Below, piece by piece: positions 8,439 to 17,646 of a stretch of DNA of 64,000 nucleotides (position 1 is its first letter; every line of letters begins with the position of its first letter). A program made the translations under genes and the position numbers. Origin of the DNA: Mesorhizobium australicum (GTDB lineage Bacteria > Pseudomonadota > Alphaproteobacteria > Rhizobiales > Rhizobiaceae); NCBI RefSeq assembly GCF_900177325.1, contig NZ_FXBL01000004.1, positions 124,001-188,000 of the forward strand, read 5' to 3'. The notes beneath the pieces are model-generated. The model saw only the letters and a program-made list of their open reading frames with translations, did not search any database and was not told where the DNA came from.

Positions 8439-8942
8439 TCAAGAATTTGGCTTGGCCAACAGCCAAAGCTGGCCGAGCATAGTCTGGGCATGATCAGTGC
8501 CAAGACGCTGGAGCATCCTCTGCTGATGCTCGGCAAAGCGACGCTTGAGTTCCTCCAACAGGACGCGACCCTGATCGGTCAGGAAAATCTGCCGATGCCG
8601 CCGATCTTTTACCGACGCAACCCTCTTTGCGAGTCCCCGCTTTTCGAGCGAATCAATGATGGGAACCATCCGCGGGCGTTCGACACCGAGGGCCGAAGCG
8701 AGATCGGCCTGATTTGCTCCAGGATTGTCTGCCACCACCGCTAGCACCGAGAACTGCACGGTCGTAACGTTCAACTCTGCAAATGTCCGGTAGATGTCCT
8801 GGAACACCGCCATCTGCGCCCGCCTGATGGCGTAGCCGATCGTGCTCTCGAGATAGGTGAGATCAAGCCCCGACTCCGGCGGCTGTCCTTCATCGGTGGT
8901 CACCGACACGAGTCGATCCGTTCGTTGCACCTGTTCGTTCAT
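8439..8942 (-). CDS. MarR-family transcriptional regulator (CouR-like by context)
   Basis: 167 residues with a winged-helix MarR core: NQADLASALGVERPRMVPII is the recognition region and KRVASVKDRRHRQIFLTDQG the wing. ATG at 8942 has AGGAAG as SD; the open frame upstream is not needed. It is divergent from a feruloyl-CoA-synthetase-like gene, the arrangement known for CouR in Rhodopseudomonas palustris, a MarR repressor released by p-coumaroyl-CoA. By analogy it would repress the downstream operon and respond to the CoA ester made by the first enzyme. Ligand identity is inference from context. Confidence 0.85.
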   Translation of the reverse strand: MNEQVQRTDRLVSVTTDEGQPPESGLDLTYLESTIGYAIRRAQMAVFQDIYRTFAELNVTTVQFSVLAVVADNPGANQADLASALGVERPRMVPIIDSLEKRGLAKRVASVKDRRHRQIFLTDQGRVLLEELKRRFAEHQQRMLQRLGTDHAQTMLGQLWLLAKPNS

Positions 8943-9047
8943 CAAGCTTCCTTTATCTCCTATGACCTCAGTTCTTCCGAACTGGCTGTCCCATCCCGCT
9001 GCCGATTCCCCGATCGCTTGATATGCCAGCCCGGCACAAAAAAGTCT

Positions 9048-9076
9048 TGTCATTAATCGGTAATAGCGTTACCTAT
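9048..9076 (+). promoter_or_regulatory. Promoter with overlapping MarR-type operator for the aromatic-CoA operon
   Basis: TTGTCA (9048-9053) and ACCTAT (9071-9076) are spaced 17 bp and could be -35 and -10 elements. Between and over them lies ATCGGTAA-TAGCG-TTACCTAT (9056-9076), an inverted repeat with 8-bp half-sites and one mismatch. A repressor bound here would occlude RNA polymerase. It is the only clear palindrome between the divergent MarR and CoA-ligase genes. Confidence 0.5.
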
Positions 9077-9131
9077 CACTTGCATTGCTGAACTGACACT
9101 GCCGGTTCAGTGGAGTGCAAGGGAGGAAATC

Positions 9132-10946
9132 ATGGGATTTTCAGCAGCTTCGCACCAAAGTGCCGACGAAACGCAACTTTCAGAACTTGTACTGAAAGGG
9201 CCGAGTGCGGTCACCCGGTTCCATACCCTCGGCGAAATGCTGGCCCGCAGCGCCGAACGTGCGCCGGACACGGCCTTCCTGAAACAGCGCATTGACGGAG
9301 GATGGCGGACCCTCTCCTATGAGCAGGCGCTTGCCGGAGCGAAGCGCATCGCTTCCTTCCTGACGGAGTGCGGCCTGTCGGCGGATCGCCCGCTTGCAAT
9401 CCTGTCGGGCAACAGCATCGACCATGCGCTCCTGTCGCTCGGTGCGATGGTCGCGGGGATCCCGGTTGCGCCGATTTCGGTCGCATATTCCCAGTTTTCC
9501 GATTTGACCCGGCTGCGGGAAATCCTGGCAATCCTGACGCCCGGCCTCGTCTTTGCCGAGAATGGCGCAACATTCGCGAATGCGCTCGCGCTAGCCGACG
9601 AACTGAATGTGCCGGTCATCGTATCGGCGAATCCGCGATCGGATTCGTCGGACCGCATCTGGACGAAGCTTTTAGAGGCCGCGCCGGAACAGGTGGACGA
9701 AGCCTCGGTCACCAGCGATACCATCGCCAAAGTGCTCTTCACCTCCGGCTCGACGGGAACGCCGAAGGGCGTGATCGTCACGCACGGCATGATGTGCTCC
9801 AACCAGGATGCCATGGCACAGCTGTGGCGCTTCCTGGACGACGAGCCACCGGTGATCGTCGATTGGCTGCCGTGGAACCACATCTTTGGCGGTACTCTGG
9901 TTTTCAACTGCGCGCTGCGCAATGCCGGCACGCTCGTCATCGATGAGGGACGGCCTGTTCCGGGGCAGTTCGATGCGACCATACGCAATCTCGTCGAGGC
10001 GCGCCCGTCCGTCCATTTCGGTGTCCCAAGAGGCTATGGCGAACTGATCGACGCGCTTGAGCGGGACGAGGATTTTGCCAAGGCCTATTTCAGCCGGCTG
10101 CGGACCATTTTCACAGCTGGCGCTGCCTTGCCTGCCGATCTCTGGACACGGTTGCACGATCTCGCCGCCCGCTACGGCAGGCCCGACTTGCGCATCCATG
10201 TCAGCTGGGGGGCGACGGAGACCGCGCCCGTGGTCACACTTTCCCCGCCGGACAACACGCAGGCGGGCAATCTTGGCGTTCCGGTGCCGGGCGCCGAGGT
10301 CAAGCTTGTTCCGAACGAGGACAAGCTCGAGCTGCGCGTAAGGGGGCCGATGGTCACGCCCGGCTACTGGCGCAGCCCGGAGCTGACGGCGCAGGCCTTT
10401 GACGCCGCCGGCTTCTACCGGATCGGCGATGCCGGAAAGCTGTTCGAGGACGGAGACCCCGCCAAGGGAATCCTGTTCGATGGCCGGACAGCGGAAAATT
10501 TCAAGCTGGTCACCGGCACTTGGGTTCAGGTTGGAGGGTTGCGCCTTGCGGTGTTGGAGGCGTGCGCGCCGCTGGTGCAGGAGGCTGCAATCGCGGGACA
10601 CGACCGTGACGAGATCGGTCTTCTGATCTTCCCCAATTTCGCCGCCTGCCGCGAGACCGCCGGTTTGCCTAACGCATCTTCGGAGGAGCTTGTTGCGAAT
10701 TCGGAGATCCGAAAAGCGATTACGAGGACGCTCGGCAAGGTCGGAGATGGGAAGGGGTCCTCGACGCGCATCGGACGCGCTTTGCTGGTGTCGACGCCGC
10801 CGTCGCTCGAGGCCGGCGAAATGACGGACAAGGGCTATCTCAACCAGCGCGCCGTGCTGCGCGAGCGCGCGGACCTGGTGGAGCGTCTCTACGCCGAGCC
10901 AACGCATCCCGACGTGATCATTCCGGATCGCCACAGCTCGATCTAG
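9132..10946 (+). CDS. Feruloyl-CoA synthetase-like AMP-binding ligase
   Basis: 604 residues of the adenylate-forming superfamily: P-loop FTSGSTGTPKG near 215, SWGATETAP, and YRIGDAGKLFEDGDP. Late in the protein GDGKGSSTRIGRALL matches the tail specific to feruloyl-CoA synthetases, which lack the usual catalytic Lys region at the extreme C-terminus. It would activate a hydroxycinnamate-type acid to its CoA ester with ATP. GGGAGGA precedes the ATG. As first gene of an operon with thiolase, HAD/ECH and acyl-CoA dehydrogenase it makes the entry step of side-chain degradation. Confidence 0.85.
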   Translation: MGFSAASHQSADETQLSELVLKGPSAVTRFHTLGEMLARSAERAPDTAFLKQRIDGGWRTLSYEQALAGAKRIASFLTECGLSADRPLAILSGNSIDHALLSLGAMVAGIPVAPISVAYSQFSDLTRLREILAILTPGLVFAENGATFANALALADELNVPVIVSANPRSDSSDRIWTKLLEAAPEQVDEASVTSDTIAKVLFTSGSTGTPKGVIVTHGMMCSNQDAMAQLWRFLDDEPPVIVDWLPWNHIFGGTLVFNCALRNAGTLVIDEGRPVPGQFDATIRNLVEARPSVHFGVPRGYGELIDALERDEDFAKAYFSRLRTIFTAGAALPADLWTRLHDLAARYGRPDLRIHVSWGATETAPVVTLSPPDNTQAGNLGVPVPGAEVKLVPNEDKLELRVRGPMVTPGYWRSPELTAQAFDAAGFYRIGDAGKLFEDGDPAKGILFDGRTAENFKLVTGTWVQVGGLRLAVLEACAPLVQEAAIAGHDRDEIGLLIFPNFAACRETAGLPNASSEELVANSEIRKAITRTLGKVGDGKGSSTRIGRALLVSTPPSLEAGEMTDKGYLNQRAVLRERADLVERLYAEPTHPDVIIPDRHSSI

Positions 10947-10968
10947 TTCAAACAGAAAGGTACAGACA

Positions 10969-12150
10969 GTGAGCGGAGATATCTTCCTCGTGTCCGGTGC
11001 GCGCACCGCCATCGGCGGCTTCGGCGGCACCCTTAAGGACTTCTCGCCGACACAGCTCGGCACCGTTGCGGCCAAGGCCGCCATCGAGCGCGCCGGGCTT
11101 CACGCAGAGGACGTCGACAATTCGGTCTTCGGCACGGTCATCCCGACGGAAGCTGCCGATCTGTTCCTCGGCCGCACGATCGCGATCGAGTCCGGCTTGC
11201 CGGTAGAAACCCAGGGCCTGACGCTCAACCGGCTTTGCGGGTCTGGCGCGCAGGCGATCGTCACCGCCGCGCAGATGATCAGGCTCGGCGAGTCGCGAAT
11301 TGCCATTGCCGGCGGCGCCGAAGCCATGAGCCGGTCGCCCTATTCGATCGACGGGATGCGCTACGGCAAGCGCATGGGCAACGGCCAGGTCTATGACTGG
11401 CTGACCAACACGCTTGCCGATCCATTCGGTCACGGCGGGATGGGGGACACGGCGGAGAATGTCGCTGAGAAGTTCCAGATCACGCGCGAGCGCCAGGACG
11501 CCTTTGCGCTGGAAAGCCAGCGACGCGCCGCAGCGGCGATCGTGGAAGGCAGGTTCAAGGATCAGATCGTTCCGGTCGAAGTGAAGACGCGCAAGGGTGC
11601 CGTGGTCTTCGATACGGACGAGCATCCGCGCCAAACCAACCTCGACGAACTGACGAAGCTGAGGCCGGCCTTTCGCAAGAACGGGACGGTGACGCCCGGC
11701 AATGCCTCGGGCATCAACGACGGCGGCGCGGCCTTGGTCCTGGCCCACGAGGACGAAGTTGCCCGCCGTAACCTCAAGCCGCTCGGCAGGCTGCTTTCGT
11801 GGGGTATCGCCGGCGTTCCGCCGGAGATCATGGGCATCGGCCCGGTGAAGGCGGTCCCGATCGCGCTCGAGCGCGCCGGTCTGAAGATCGCCGACATTGA
11901 CGTGTTCGAGTCGAACGAGGCGTTCGCAGCACAGGCCATCGCCGTCAACGACGGGCTTGGACTGCCGACCGACAAGGTCAATCCCAATGGCGGCGCGGTC
12001 GCGCTCGGCCATCCGCTCGGAGCGACCGGAGCGATCCTCACCATCAAAGCGCTGCATGAGCTTCGCCGCATCGGCGGACGCTATGGCGTGGTCACGATGT
12101 GCATCGGCGGCGGCCAGGGCATCGCGCTCGCCATCGAGAGCTTGAACTGA
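10969..12150 (+). CDS. Thiolase (acetyl-CoA C-acyltransferase)
   Basis: 393 residues starting at GTG after AAAGG. The nucleophile cysteine is in NRLCGSGAQAI, the His in ALGHPLGATGA and the second catalytic Cys in CIGGGQG, so all thiolase catalytic residues are present. Length is standard for degradative or biosynthetic thiolases. Placed between the CoA ligase and the HAD/ECH gene, it most likely performs the final thiolytic cleavage that releases acetyl-CoA and an aromatic acyl-CoA. Confidence 0.9.
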   Translation: MSGDIFLVSGARTAIGGFGGTLKDFSPTQLGTVAAKAAIERAGLHAEDVDNSVFGTVIPTEAADLFLGRTIAIESGLPVETQGLTLNRLCGSGAQAIVTAAQMIRLGESRIAIAGGAEAMSRSPYSIDGMRYGKRMGNGQVYDWLTNTLADPFGHGGMGDTAENVAEKFQITRERQDAFALESQRRAAAAIVEGRFKDQIVPVEVKTRKGAVVFDTDEHPRQTNLDELTKLRPAFRKNGTVTPGNASGINDGGAALVLAHEDEVARRNLKPLGRLLSWGIAGVPPEIMGIGPVKAVPIALERAGLKIADIDVFESNEAFAAQAIAVNDGLGLPTDKVNPNGGAVALGHPLGATGAILTIKALHELRRIGGRYGVVTMCIGGGQGIALAIESLN

Positions 12151-12160
12151 GGGATCCAGG

Positions 12161-14527
12161 ATGGCCAGTGCAGTGCGAGTGGCTGATTTGCCCACAAATA
12201 GCGACGAGAAGGAAGACGCCGGGCAGAATGCCCTGATCTCGCGCGCCGCAGTAATTGGCGCCGGCTCTATGGGTTCCGGGATTGCCGCACATCTGGCCAA
12301 TGCCGGCGTGCCCGTCCTCCTACTCGACATCGTCCCGGATGGAGCAAGCGACCGCGACACACTCGCCAAAGCTGCCGTCGAACGGCAGATCAAGGCTGGC
12401 GGTTTCATGCATCCCGAGCGCGCCGCACTCATCGAGGTCGGCAATGTCGAGGACGATCTGGGCAGGATTGTCGAGGCCGACTGGATCATCGAGGCCGTGT
12501 TCGAGGATCTGGAAATCAAGAAGGCGCTGTACCGGCGGGTAGACGAGGCGCGGCGTGCCGGCTCGATTGTCTCGTCGAACACCTCCACCATACCGCTGGG
12601 CCAGTTGATCGAGGGAGCTTCGCCGCGCTTCAAGGGCGATTTCGTCATCACGCATTTCTTCAATCCTCCCCGGCACATGCAGTTGCTGGAGCTTGTGGCG
12701 AGCCCGGCAACCCGACGAGACGTTCTGGAGCGGATCACTGCGATCGGCGACCGGGTGCTGGGGAAAAGCACGGTTCTATGCCGGGACACGCCTGGCTTCA
12801 TCGCCAATCGCGTCGGTAATTACTGGATGTCGGTCGCGGCCCTCGAAGCCATGCGCCTCGGCCTCACCGTCGAGGAAGCCGATGCGGTGATGAGCACGCC
12901 ATTCGGCATACCGCGCACCGGGGTCTTCGGTCTCTTCGACTATGTCGGCATCAATCTGGTGCCACTCGTCTGGGGCAGCTTCATGCGCACGCTCGCTCCG
13001 GAGGACGCGCATCGCGATCACGACATCACGGCAGACCCGTTCTTCGCGGACATGCTTCGCCGCGGTCTTGTCGGGCGGTTCGGTCCGGGCGGCTTCTATC
13101 GGCGCAAGGCCCAGGACGGCGGCCGGGTCGACGAGGCGATCGACCTACGAACCGGGGAATACCGGCCGCGCCGGAAACCTGAGCTCGAAAGCCTTTCGGC
13201 GTCCGATCTGCGCAGTCTCTGCGCGGCGGATGATCGCGGCGGTCGGTATGCATGGTCGGTGTTTTCCCATCTGATCGGCTACGTCGCAGCTATCGCGCCC
13301 GAAATCGGCGACGACGTCGCCGCCATCGATCTGACGATGCGGCTCGGGTACAACTGGTCCGAAGGTCCCTTCCAGCTTGCGGACCGCGTCGGCCCGGCCT
13401 GGATCATCGACCGCCTCCAAGCGGAACAGCGGCAAGTCCCGCCTCTCCTGCGCCGCGCCGCCGAACTCGGCGGCTTCTATCCGGAAGAGGAGTCTGTTCT
13501 GGGTACCGATGGCGTGCTCCGCCGCGCTGAACACCCTGAAGGGGTTCTTGCGCTTGCAAGCGTGAAGAAGTCCGGCGGGCGCGTTGATGGCAACGAATCC
13601 GCCTCGCTGTGGAACCTAGGCGACGGGGTCGCTGGCCTCGAGATCCACACGAAGATGAACGCCTGCGACATGGCCGTCGTGGAGCAGGTCGAGCAGGCGC
13701 TCAACCGTGTTTCGGCTGATTTCCAGGCGCTCGTCATCGGTTCGGACAATAAGCGTGCGTTTTCGGCCGGCGCGAAGCTCGACGTGTTCATCGCCCTGGT
13801 GAAGGCGGGAGACTGGGCCGGTCTCGAGAGTTTCGTTGCTCGCGGACAGGCGGCCTGGCTGGGACTGAAATACGCGCAGTTCCCCGTTGTTGCCGCTGCG
13901 GGCGGACTGGCGCTCGGGGGCGGCTGCGAGCTGATGATGCATGCCGACGAGGTTGTCGCGCATGCCGAACTCTATGCCGGGCTGCCGGAGCGCAAGGTCG
14001 GGATCATTCCCGGCTGGGGCGGCGTGACGCAGGTCCTGCTGCGGGCGCAGGAGCGCTCGGCCGATGCGCCGACTGCTGCCGTGAAAGCGTTCGACCTCAT
14101 CGCCGGCGGCGAGGTTACCAGCTCCGCCCTCTCGGCCGTCGATGCAGGATTCCTGCGGGCTTCCGACAGGATCGTTATGAACCGTGATCGTCTGCTCGCC
14201 GTGGCGAAGGCCAGGGCCATCGAGCTTGCGGTCGACTACGCCGCCCCGAACCGGGCCGAAATAGCGGTCGACGGCGCTGCGGCTACCCGGAGGCTCGAAG
14301 AGCGAATTGCCGGGCAGGTCGCCGCTGGCGGCTTCACCGAGACCGACGCCGGAGTGGCCCGCGAACTTGCCCGCGTAGTCGCGGGCGGCGTCGCGAATCC
14401 CGCCGTTCTTTCCGAGCTGGATCTCATGCGCCTCGAACTGTCCTCGATGCTCGAGCTCGCCCGACGGCCAACGACGCTGGAGCGTCTGGAGCACATGCGT
14501 GCAACCAACAAGCCACTCCTGAACTGA
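12161..14527 (+). CDS. 3-hydroxyacyl-CoA dehydrogenase / enoyl-CoA hydratase fusion (FadN-type order)
   Basis: 788 residues. The N-terminal half is a hydroxyacyl-CoA dehydrogenase (AVIGAGSMGSGIAAHLANAG, SSNTSTIPL, HFFNPPRHMQLLELV); the C-terminal third is a crotonase domain (AFSAGAKLDVF, ALGGGCELMMHADE). The dehydrogenase-first order is that of FadN rather than FadB. It would hydrate the enoyl-CoA and oxidise the 3-hydroxy product with NAD. A GAGG-containing SD precedes the ATG, and the gene sits 10 nt after the thiolase stop. No fatty-acid regulator is near, and the context favours aryl-propenoyl-CoA substrates. Confidence 0.9.
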   Translation: MASAVRVADLPTNSDEKEDAGQNALISRAAVIGAGSMGSGIAAHLANAGVPVLLLDIVPDGASDRDTLAKAAVERQIKAGGFMHPERAALIEVGNVEDDLGRIVEADWIIEAVFEDLEIKKALYRRVDEARRAGSIVSSNTSTIPLGQLIEGASPRFKGDFVITHFFNPPRHMQLLELVASPATRRDVLERITAIGDRVLGKSTVLCRDTPGFIANRVGNYWMSVAALEAMRLGLTVEEADAVMSTPFGIPRTGVFGLFDYVGINLVPLVWGSFMRTLAPEDAHRDHDITADPFFADMLRRGLVGRFGPGGFYRRKAQDGGRVDEAIDLRTGEYRPRRKPELESLSASDLRSLCAADDRGGRYAWSVFSHLIGYVAAIAPEIGDDVAAIDLTMRLGYNWSEGPFQLADRVGPAWIIDRLQAEQRQVPPLLRRAAELGGFYPEEESVLGTDGVLRRAEHPEGVLALASVKKSGGRVDGNESASLWNLGDGVAGLEIHTKMNACDMAVVEQVEQALNRVSADFQALVIGSDNKRAFSAGAKLDVFIALVKAGDWAGLESFVARGQAAWLGLKYAQFPVVAAAGGLALGGGCELMMHADEVVAHAELYAGLPERKVGIIPGWGGVTQVLLRAQERSADAPTAAVKAFDLIAGGEVTSSALSAVDAGFLRASDRIVMNRDRLLAVAKARAIELAVDYAAPNRAEIAVDGAAATRRLEERIAGQVAAGGFTETDAGVARELARVVAGGVANPAVLSELDLMRLELSSMLELARRPTTLERLEHMRATNKPLLN

Positions 14528-14538
14528 GGCCGGCGGCT

Positions 14539-16377
14539 GTGACCTATATCGCGCCAACCGAAGATGTCGCGTTCTGCCTGACCGAATGCACGTCCGCACT
14601 CGCGCTGGCGCGAGCCGGCGCGTTCGCCGGCTTCGACGGCGACCTCGCGGCGGCCATACTTGAAGAGGCCGGAAAGTTCGCGAGCAATGTATTGCTGCCT
14701 CTCGACGCCGTTCTCGATCGGGAAGGCTGTCGGATCGAGAACGGAGCGGTGCTCACGGCAAAAGGGCATCGCGAGGCATATCGTGCGTTCGTAGAGGCCG
14801 GCTGGATGGGGCTGACGCTGCCGGCGAAGTGGGGTGGGCAGGAGCTGCCGCTTTCGCTCGGCGCGGCATGCCTCGAGTTCTGGCATTCCGGCTCGATGGC
14901 ATTCGCCATGGGAACGCTGCTGACCATGGGGGCGGCGGAGACGATCGAGGCGCACGGGACCGAAGCGCTCAGGCAGACCTATCTGCCCAAGCTCGTATCG
15001 GGTGAGTGGACGGCGACCATGGCGCTGACGGAGCCGCAGGCAGGCTCCGATCTGAGCGGCATACGCACGCGCGCCGAGCCGGCGTCCGACGGCAGCTACC
15101 GTCTCTTCGGCACCAAGATATTCATCTCCTACGGCGATCACGACCTGACCGACAACATCGTCCATCTGGTGCTGGCGCGCCTGCCTGATGCGCCAGCCGG
15201 CAGCGCCGGGATCTCACTGTTTCTCGTTCCCAAGATGCTTCCAGACGGACAGGGTGGGATTGGCGCGGTCAACGAAGTTGCCTGCTCGGGACTTGAGAAG
15301 AAGCTCGGCCAGCACGGATCGCCGACCTGCCCCATGGTGTTCGGAGAGAGGCAGGGTGCGACGGGATGGCTCGTCGGGGTGCCGAACAAGGGCCTTGCGG
15401 CCATGTTCACGATGATGAACCGCGCAAGGCTGGCGGTGGCGATGCAGGGCATCGCGGTCGCCGAACGCGCGTTCCAATCATCGTTGTCCTTCGCACGGGA
15501 ACGCCGGCAGGGACGCGATCCTCTCGGCCGCTCGCCGGGGCCGGCTCCGATCCTCGCTCATCCCGATATCCAGCGCATGCTGATGACGATCCGCGCCCAG
15601 ACGAGCGCCGCCCGCCTGATCGCGCTTGCCACCGCCGACGCGCTCGATCGCGCGCGTCACGCTTCCTCGGTCGAGGCGCGCGCCGCCGCCCGATCGGAAG
15701 CGGACCTTCTCACGCCGGTGGCCAAAGCCTTCTGTACCGATCTGGGGGTGGAGGCCGCTTCGCTTGCGATCCAGATTCATGGTGGGGCGGGCTATGTGGA
15801 GGAGACCGGTGTTTCACAGCTTCTGCGCGATGCCCGCATCGCGACGATCTATGAAGGCACGAACGGCATCCAGGCGATCGATTTGGTGGCGCGGAAGCTG
15901 CCTGCCGGTGACGGCACCGGCGTAAGGGAGCTCATCGCACGGTTCGTGGCGACTGCTGCCGAGACGGCCGCGTCACCGGACCGCGAGATCGCGACCAGCG
16001 GCGAGATCCTCAAGGAAGCCTGCCATGCTCTGGCGCGCGCGACCGAGCACCTTCTCGATGTCGCCAGGCAGAAGCCGCTTGATGCGCTCGCGGGCGCCGC
16101 ATCCTACCTGCGGCTCTTTGCCCTCGTCGCCGGCGGCACCTCTCTGGCGAGAGCCTGCAACGCGCCCAGCTCCAAGGATGCCGTGCGCCGGCAGCTCATG
16201 TTGAGTTTCCGATTCTTCGCGGAACGCATCCTGCCAGAGGCTGGCTGCCTGGCCCGGGTGGCCACGGCTCGCCAGGATCTGTTCGCCGATATCCGCGAAT
16301 TGCTTGGAGTACCGGAGGGCGGTGGTCCGCCTTCCGTAGTGACCTCGCCTCAAGCACGCCAGGGCGCCACTGCCTGA
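14539..16377 (+). CDS. Acyl-CoA dehydrogenase (long form)
   Basis: 612 residues starting at GTG 11 nt after the previous stop. Family markers are ALTEPQAGSDL (flavin and substrate region), GSPTCPMVFGE, and QIHGGAGYVEE near the acyl-binding end; the extra C-terminal about 150 residues identify the longer subgroup of about 600 residues. It would introduce the 2,3 double bond in a saturated (dihydro-cinnamoyl type) CoA ester, feeding the downstream hydratase. Its presence suggests the operon handles phenylpropanoates as well as propenoates. Confidence 0.88.
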   Translation: MTYIAPTEDVAFCLTECTSALALARAGAFAGFDGDLAAAILEEAGKFASNVLLPLDAVLDREGCRIENGAVLTAKGHREAYRAFVEAGWMGLTLPAKWGGQELPLSLGAACLEFWHSGSMAFAMGTLLTMGAAETIEAHGTEALRQTYLPKLVSGEWTATMALTEPQAGSDLSGIRTRAEPASDGSYRLFGTKIFISYGDHDLTDNIVHLVLARLPDAPAGSAGISLFLVPKMLPDGQGGIGAVNEVACSGLEKKLGQHGSPTCPMVFGERQGATGWLVGVPNKGLAAMFTMMNRARLAVAMQGIAVAERAFQSSLSFARERRQGRDPLGRSPGPAPILAHPDIQRMLMTIRAQTSAARLIALATADALDRARHASSVEARAAARSEADLLTPVAKAFCTDLGVEAASLAIQIHGGAGYVEETGVSQLLRDARIATIYEGTNGIQAIDLVARKLPAGDGTGVRELIARFVATAAETAASPDREIATSGEILKEACHALARATEHLLDVARQKPLDALAGAASYLRLFALVAGGTSLARACNAPSSKDAVRRQLMLSFRFFAERILPEAGCLARVATARQDLFADIRELLGVPEGGGPPSVVTSPQARQGATA

Positions 16378-16419
16378 GGAACGAGGAAAGGGACTGACGT
16401 TCAAACTGGAGGAGAACTC

Positions 16420-17559
16420 ATGAAACGCCTTTCTGCCATACTGCCGCTGCTCGCTATCGCCGCACCTTTGCCCGCCTTCGCCGATGTCAACGTCTGCGTC
16501 ATTGTCTCGGCGACCGGGCCGGCCGCCTCGCTCGGCATTCCCGAGCAGAACACCGTTGCCTTTCTGCCGAAATCGGTTGGAGACACGGCCATCCGCTACG
16601 TCGTCTACGACGATGCGACCGACCCGACCGGAGCGACCCGCAATGCCCGCAAATGCGTCGAGGACGAAAAGGCTGACGTGATCATCGGCTCCTCGACGGC
16701 GCCCACTTCCGCCGCGGCCGCCAGCGTCGCGGCCGAAACCGGTATCCCGATCATCGCCCTCGCCCCGGTCAACGTGCCGGCCGAAGTGGAGAAGTGGACC
16801 TTCCGGTCCGTCCAGAAGAACGAGCAGATGGCCAGCGCGCTGATCGCGCACATGAAGGGCGAGGGCGTGAAGAAACTCGGCTTCATCGGCTATGCCGATG
16901 CCTATGGCGAGGATTGGTTGACGACGATCACGCCCATGCTCGCCGAAGCTGGCATTGCGCTGGAGCCTGTCGAAAGGTTCGCACGCAGCGACACCAGCGT
17001 AACCGGACAGGTTCTCAGGCTCCTCAGCGCGCAGCCTGACGCGGTCATCATCGTCGGCTCAGGGACGCCGTCGGCGCTGCCGGCGACGACTCTCTCCGAG
17101 CGCGGATACAAAGGGACCATGTACCAGACGCATGGCTCGGCGACGCGCGACTTCATTCGCGTGGGCGGCGCGGCGGTCGAGGGGACGTTCCTGCCGGTCG
17201 GTCCAGTCGTCGTCGCGCGCCAGCTTCCCGACGATCATCCGTCGAAGGAAATCGGTGTCGCATACACCGAGCAGTACGAGGCCGCACACGGCGAAGGATC
17301 GATCTCGGCCTTCGGCGGAATGATGTACGACGCCGGGCAACTAGTGGCGGCGGCCATCCCGGGGGCTCTGGAAAAGGGCGCTCCCGGCACTCCGGAGTTC
17401 CGGGCGGGACTGCGCGACGGCCTGGAAAATCTCAATGAAGTCGTCTCGGTTAACGGCGTCTATTCGACGAGCCCGGACGATCACTTCGGCCACGACGAGC
17501 GCAGCCGCGTGCTGGTGACCGTCGAGAACGGCGACTTCAGATACGTGCCGCTCGACTGA
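16420..17559 (+). CDS. Branched-chain/aromatic-acid ABC transporter substrate-binding protein
   Basis: 379 residues with a signal peptide (MKRLSAILPLLAIAAPLPAFA) and the type I periplasmic binding fold of LivJ/K and CouP proteins. GGAGGA lies directly before the ATG. It is the first of four transporter genes continuing the aromatic-CoA operon. In Rhodopseudomonas palustris the paralogous CouPSTU system imports p-coumarate, which fits the co-transcribed catabolic enzymes; amino-acid specificity cannot be excluded from sequence alone. Confidence 0.87.
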   Translation: MKRLSAILPLLAIAAPLPAFADVNVCVIVSATGPAASLGIPEQNTVAFLPKSVGDTAIRYVVYDDATDPTGATRNARKCVEDEKADVIIGSSTAPTSAAAASVAAETGIPIIALAPVNVPAEVEKWTFRSVQKNEQMASALIAHMKGEGVKKLGFIGYADAYGEDWLTTITPMLAEAGIALEPVERFARSDTSVTGQVLRLLSAQPDAVIIVGSGTPSALPATTLSERGYKGTMYQTHGSATRDFIRVGGAAVEGTFLPVGPVVVARQLPDDHPSKEIGVAYTEQYEAAHGEGSISAFGGMMYDAGQLVAAAIPGALEKGAPGTPEFRAGLRDGLENLNEVVSVNGVYSTSPDDHFGHDERSRVLVTVENGDFRYVPLD

Positions 17560-17646
17560 CCCTCCCAGGTCGCGCGAATGGCGCGCTGCGGCCGGGTGGC
17601 CGCAGACGCCTCCTTCTGGCCAACGGCACACGGACGCATCTACGCG

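Noticed and set aside
9672..11084. 470-aa minus-strand ORF
   Set aside because: Opposite the CoA ligase, whose catalytic motifs are intact on the plus strand.
10948..12807. 619-aa minus-strand ORF
   Set aside because: Lies opposite thiolase and hydroxyacyl-CoA dehydrogenase motifs; low-complexity composition, no SD.
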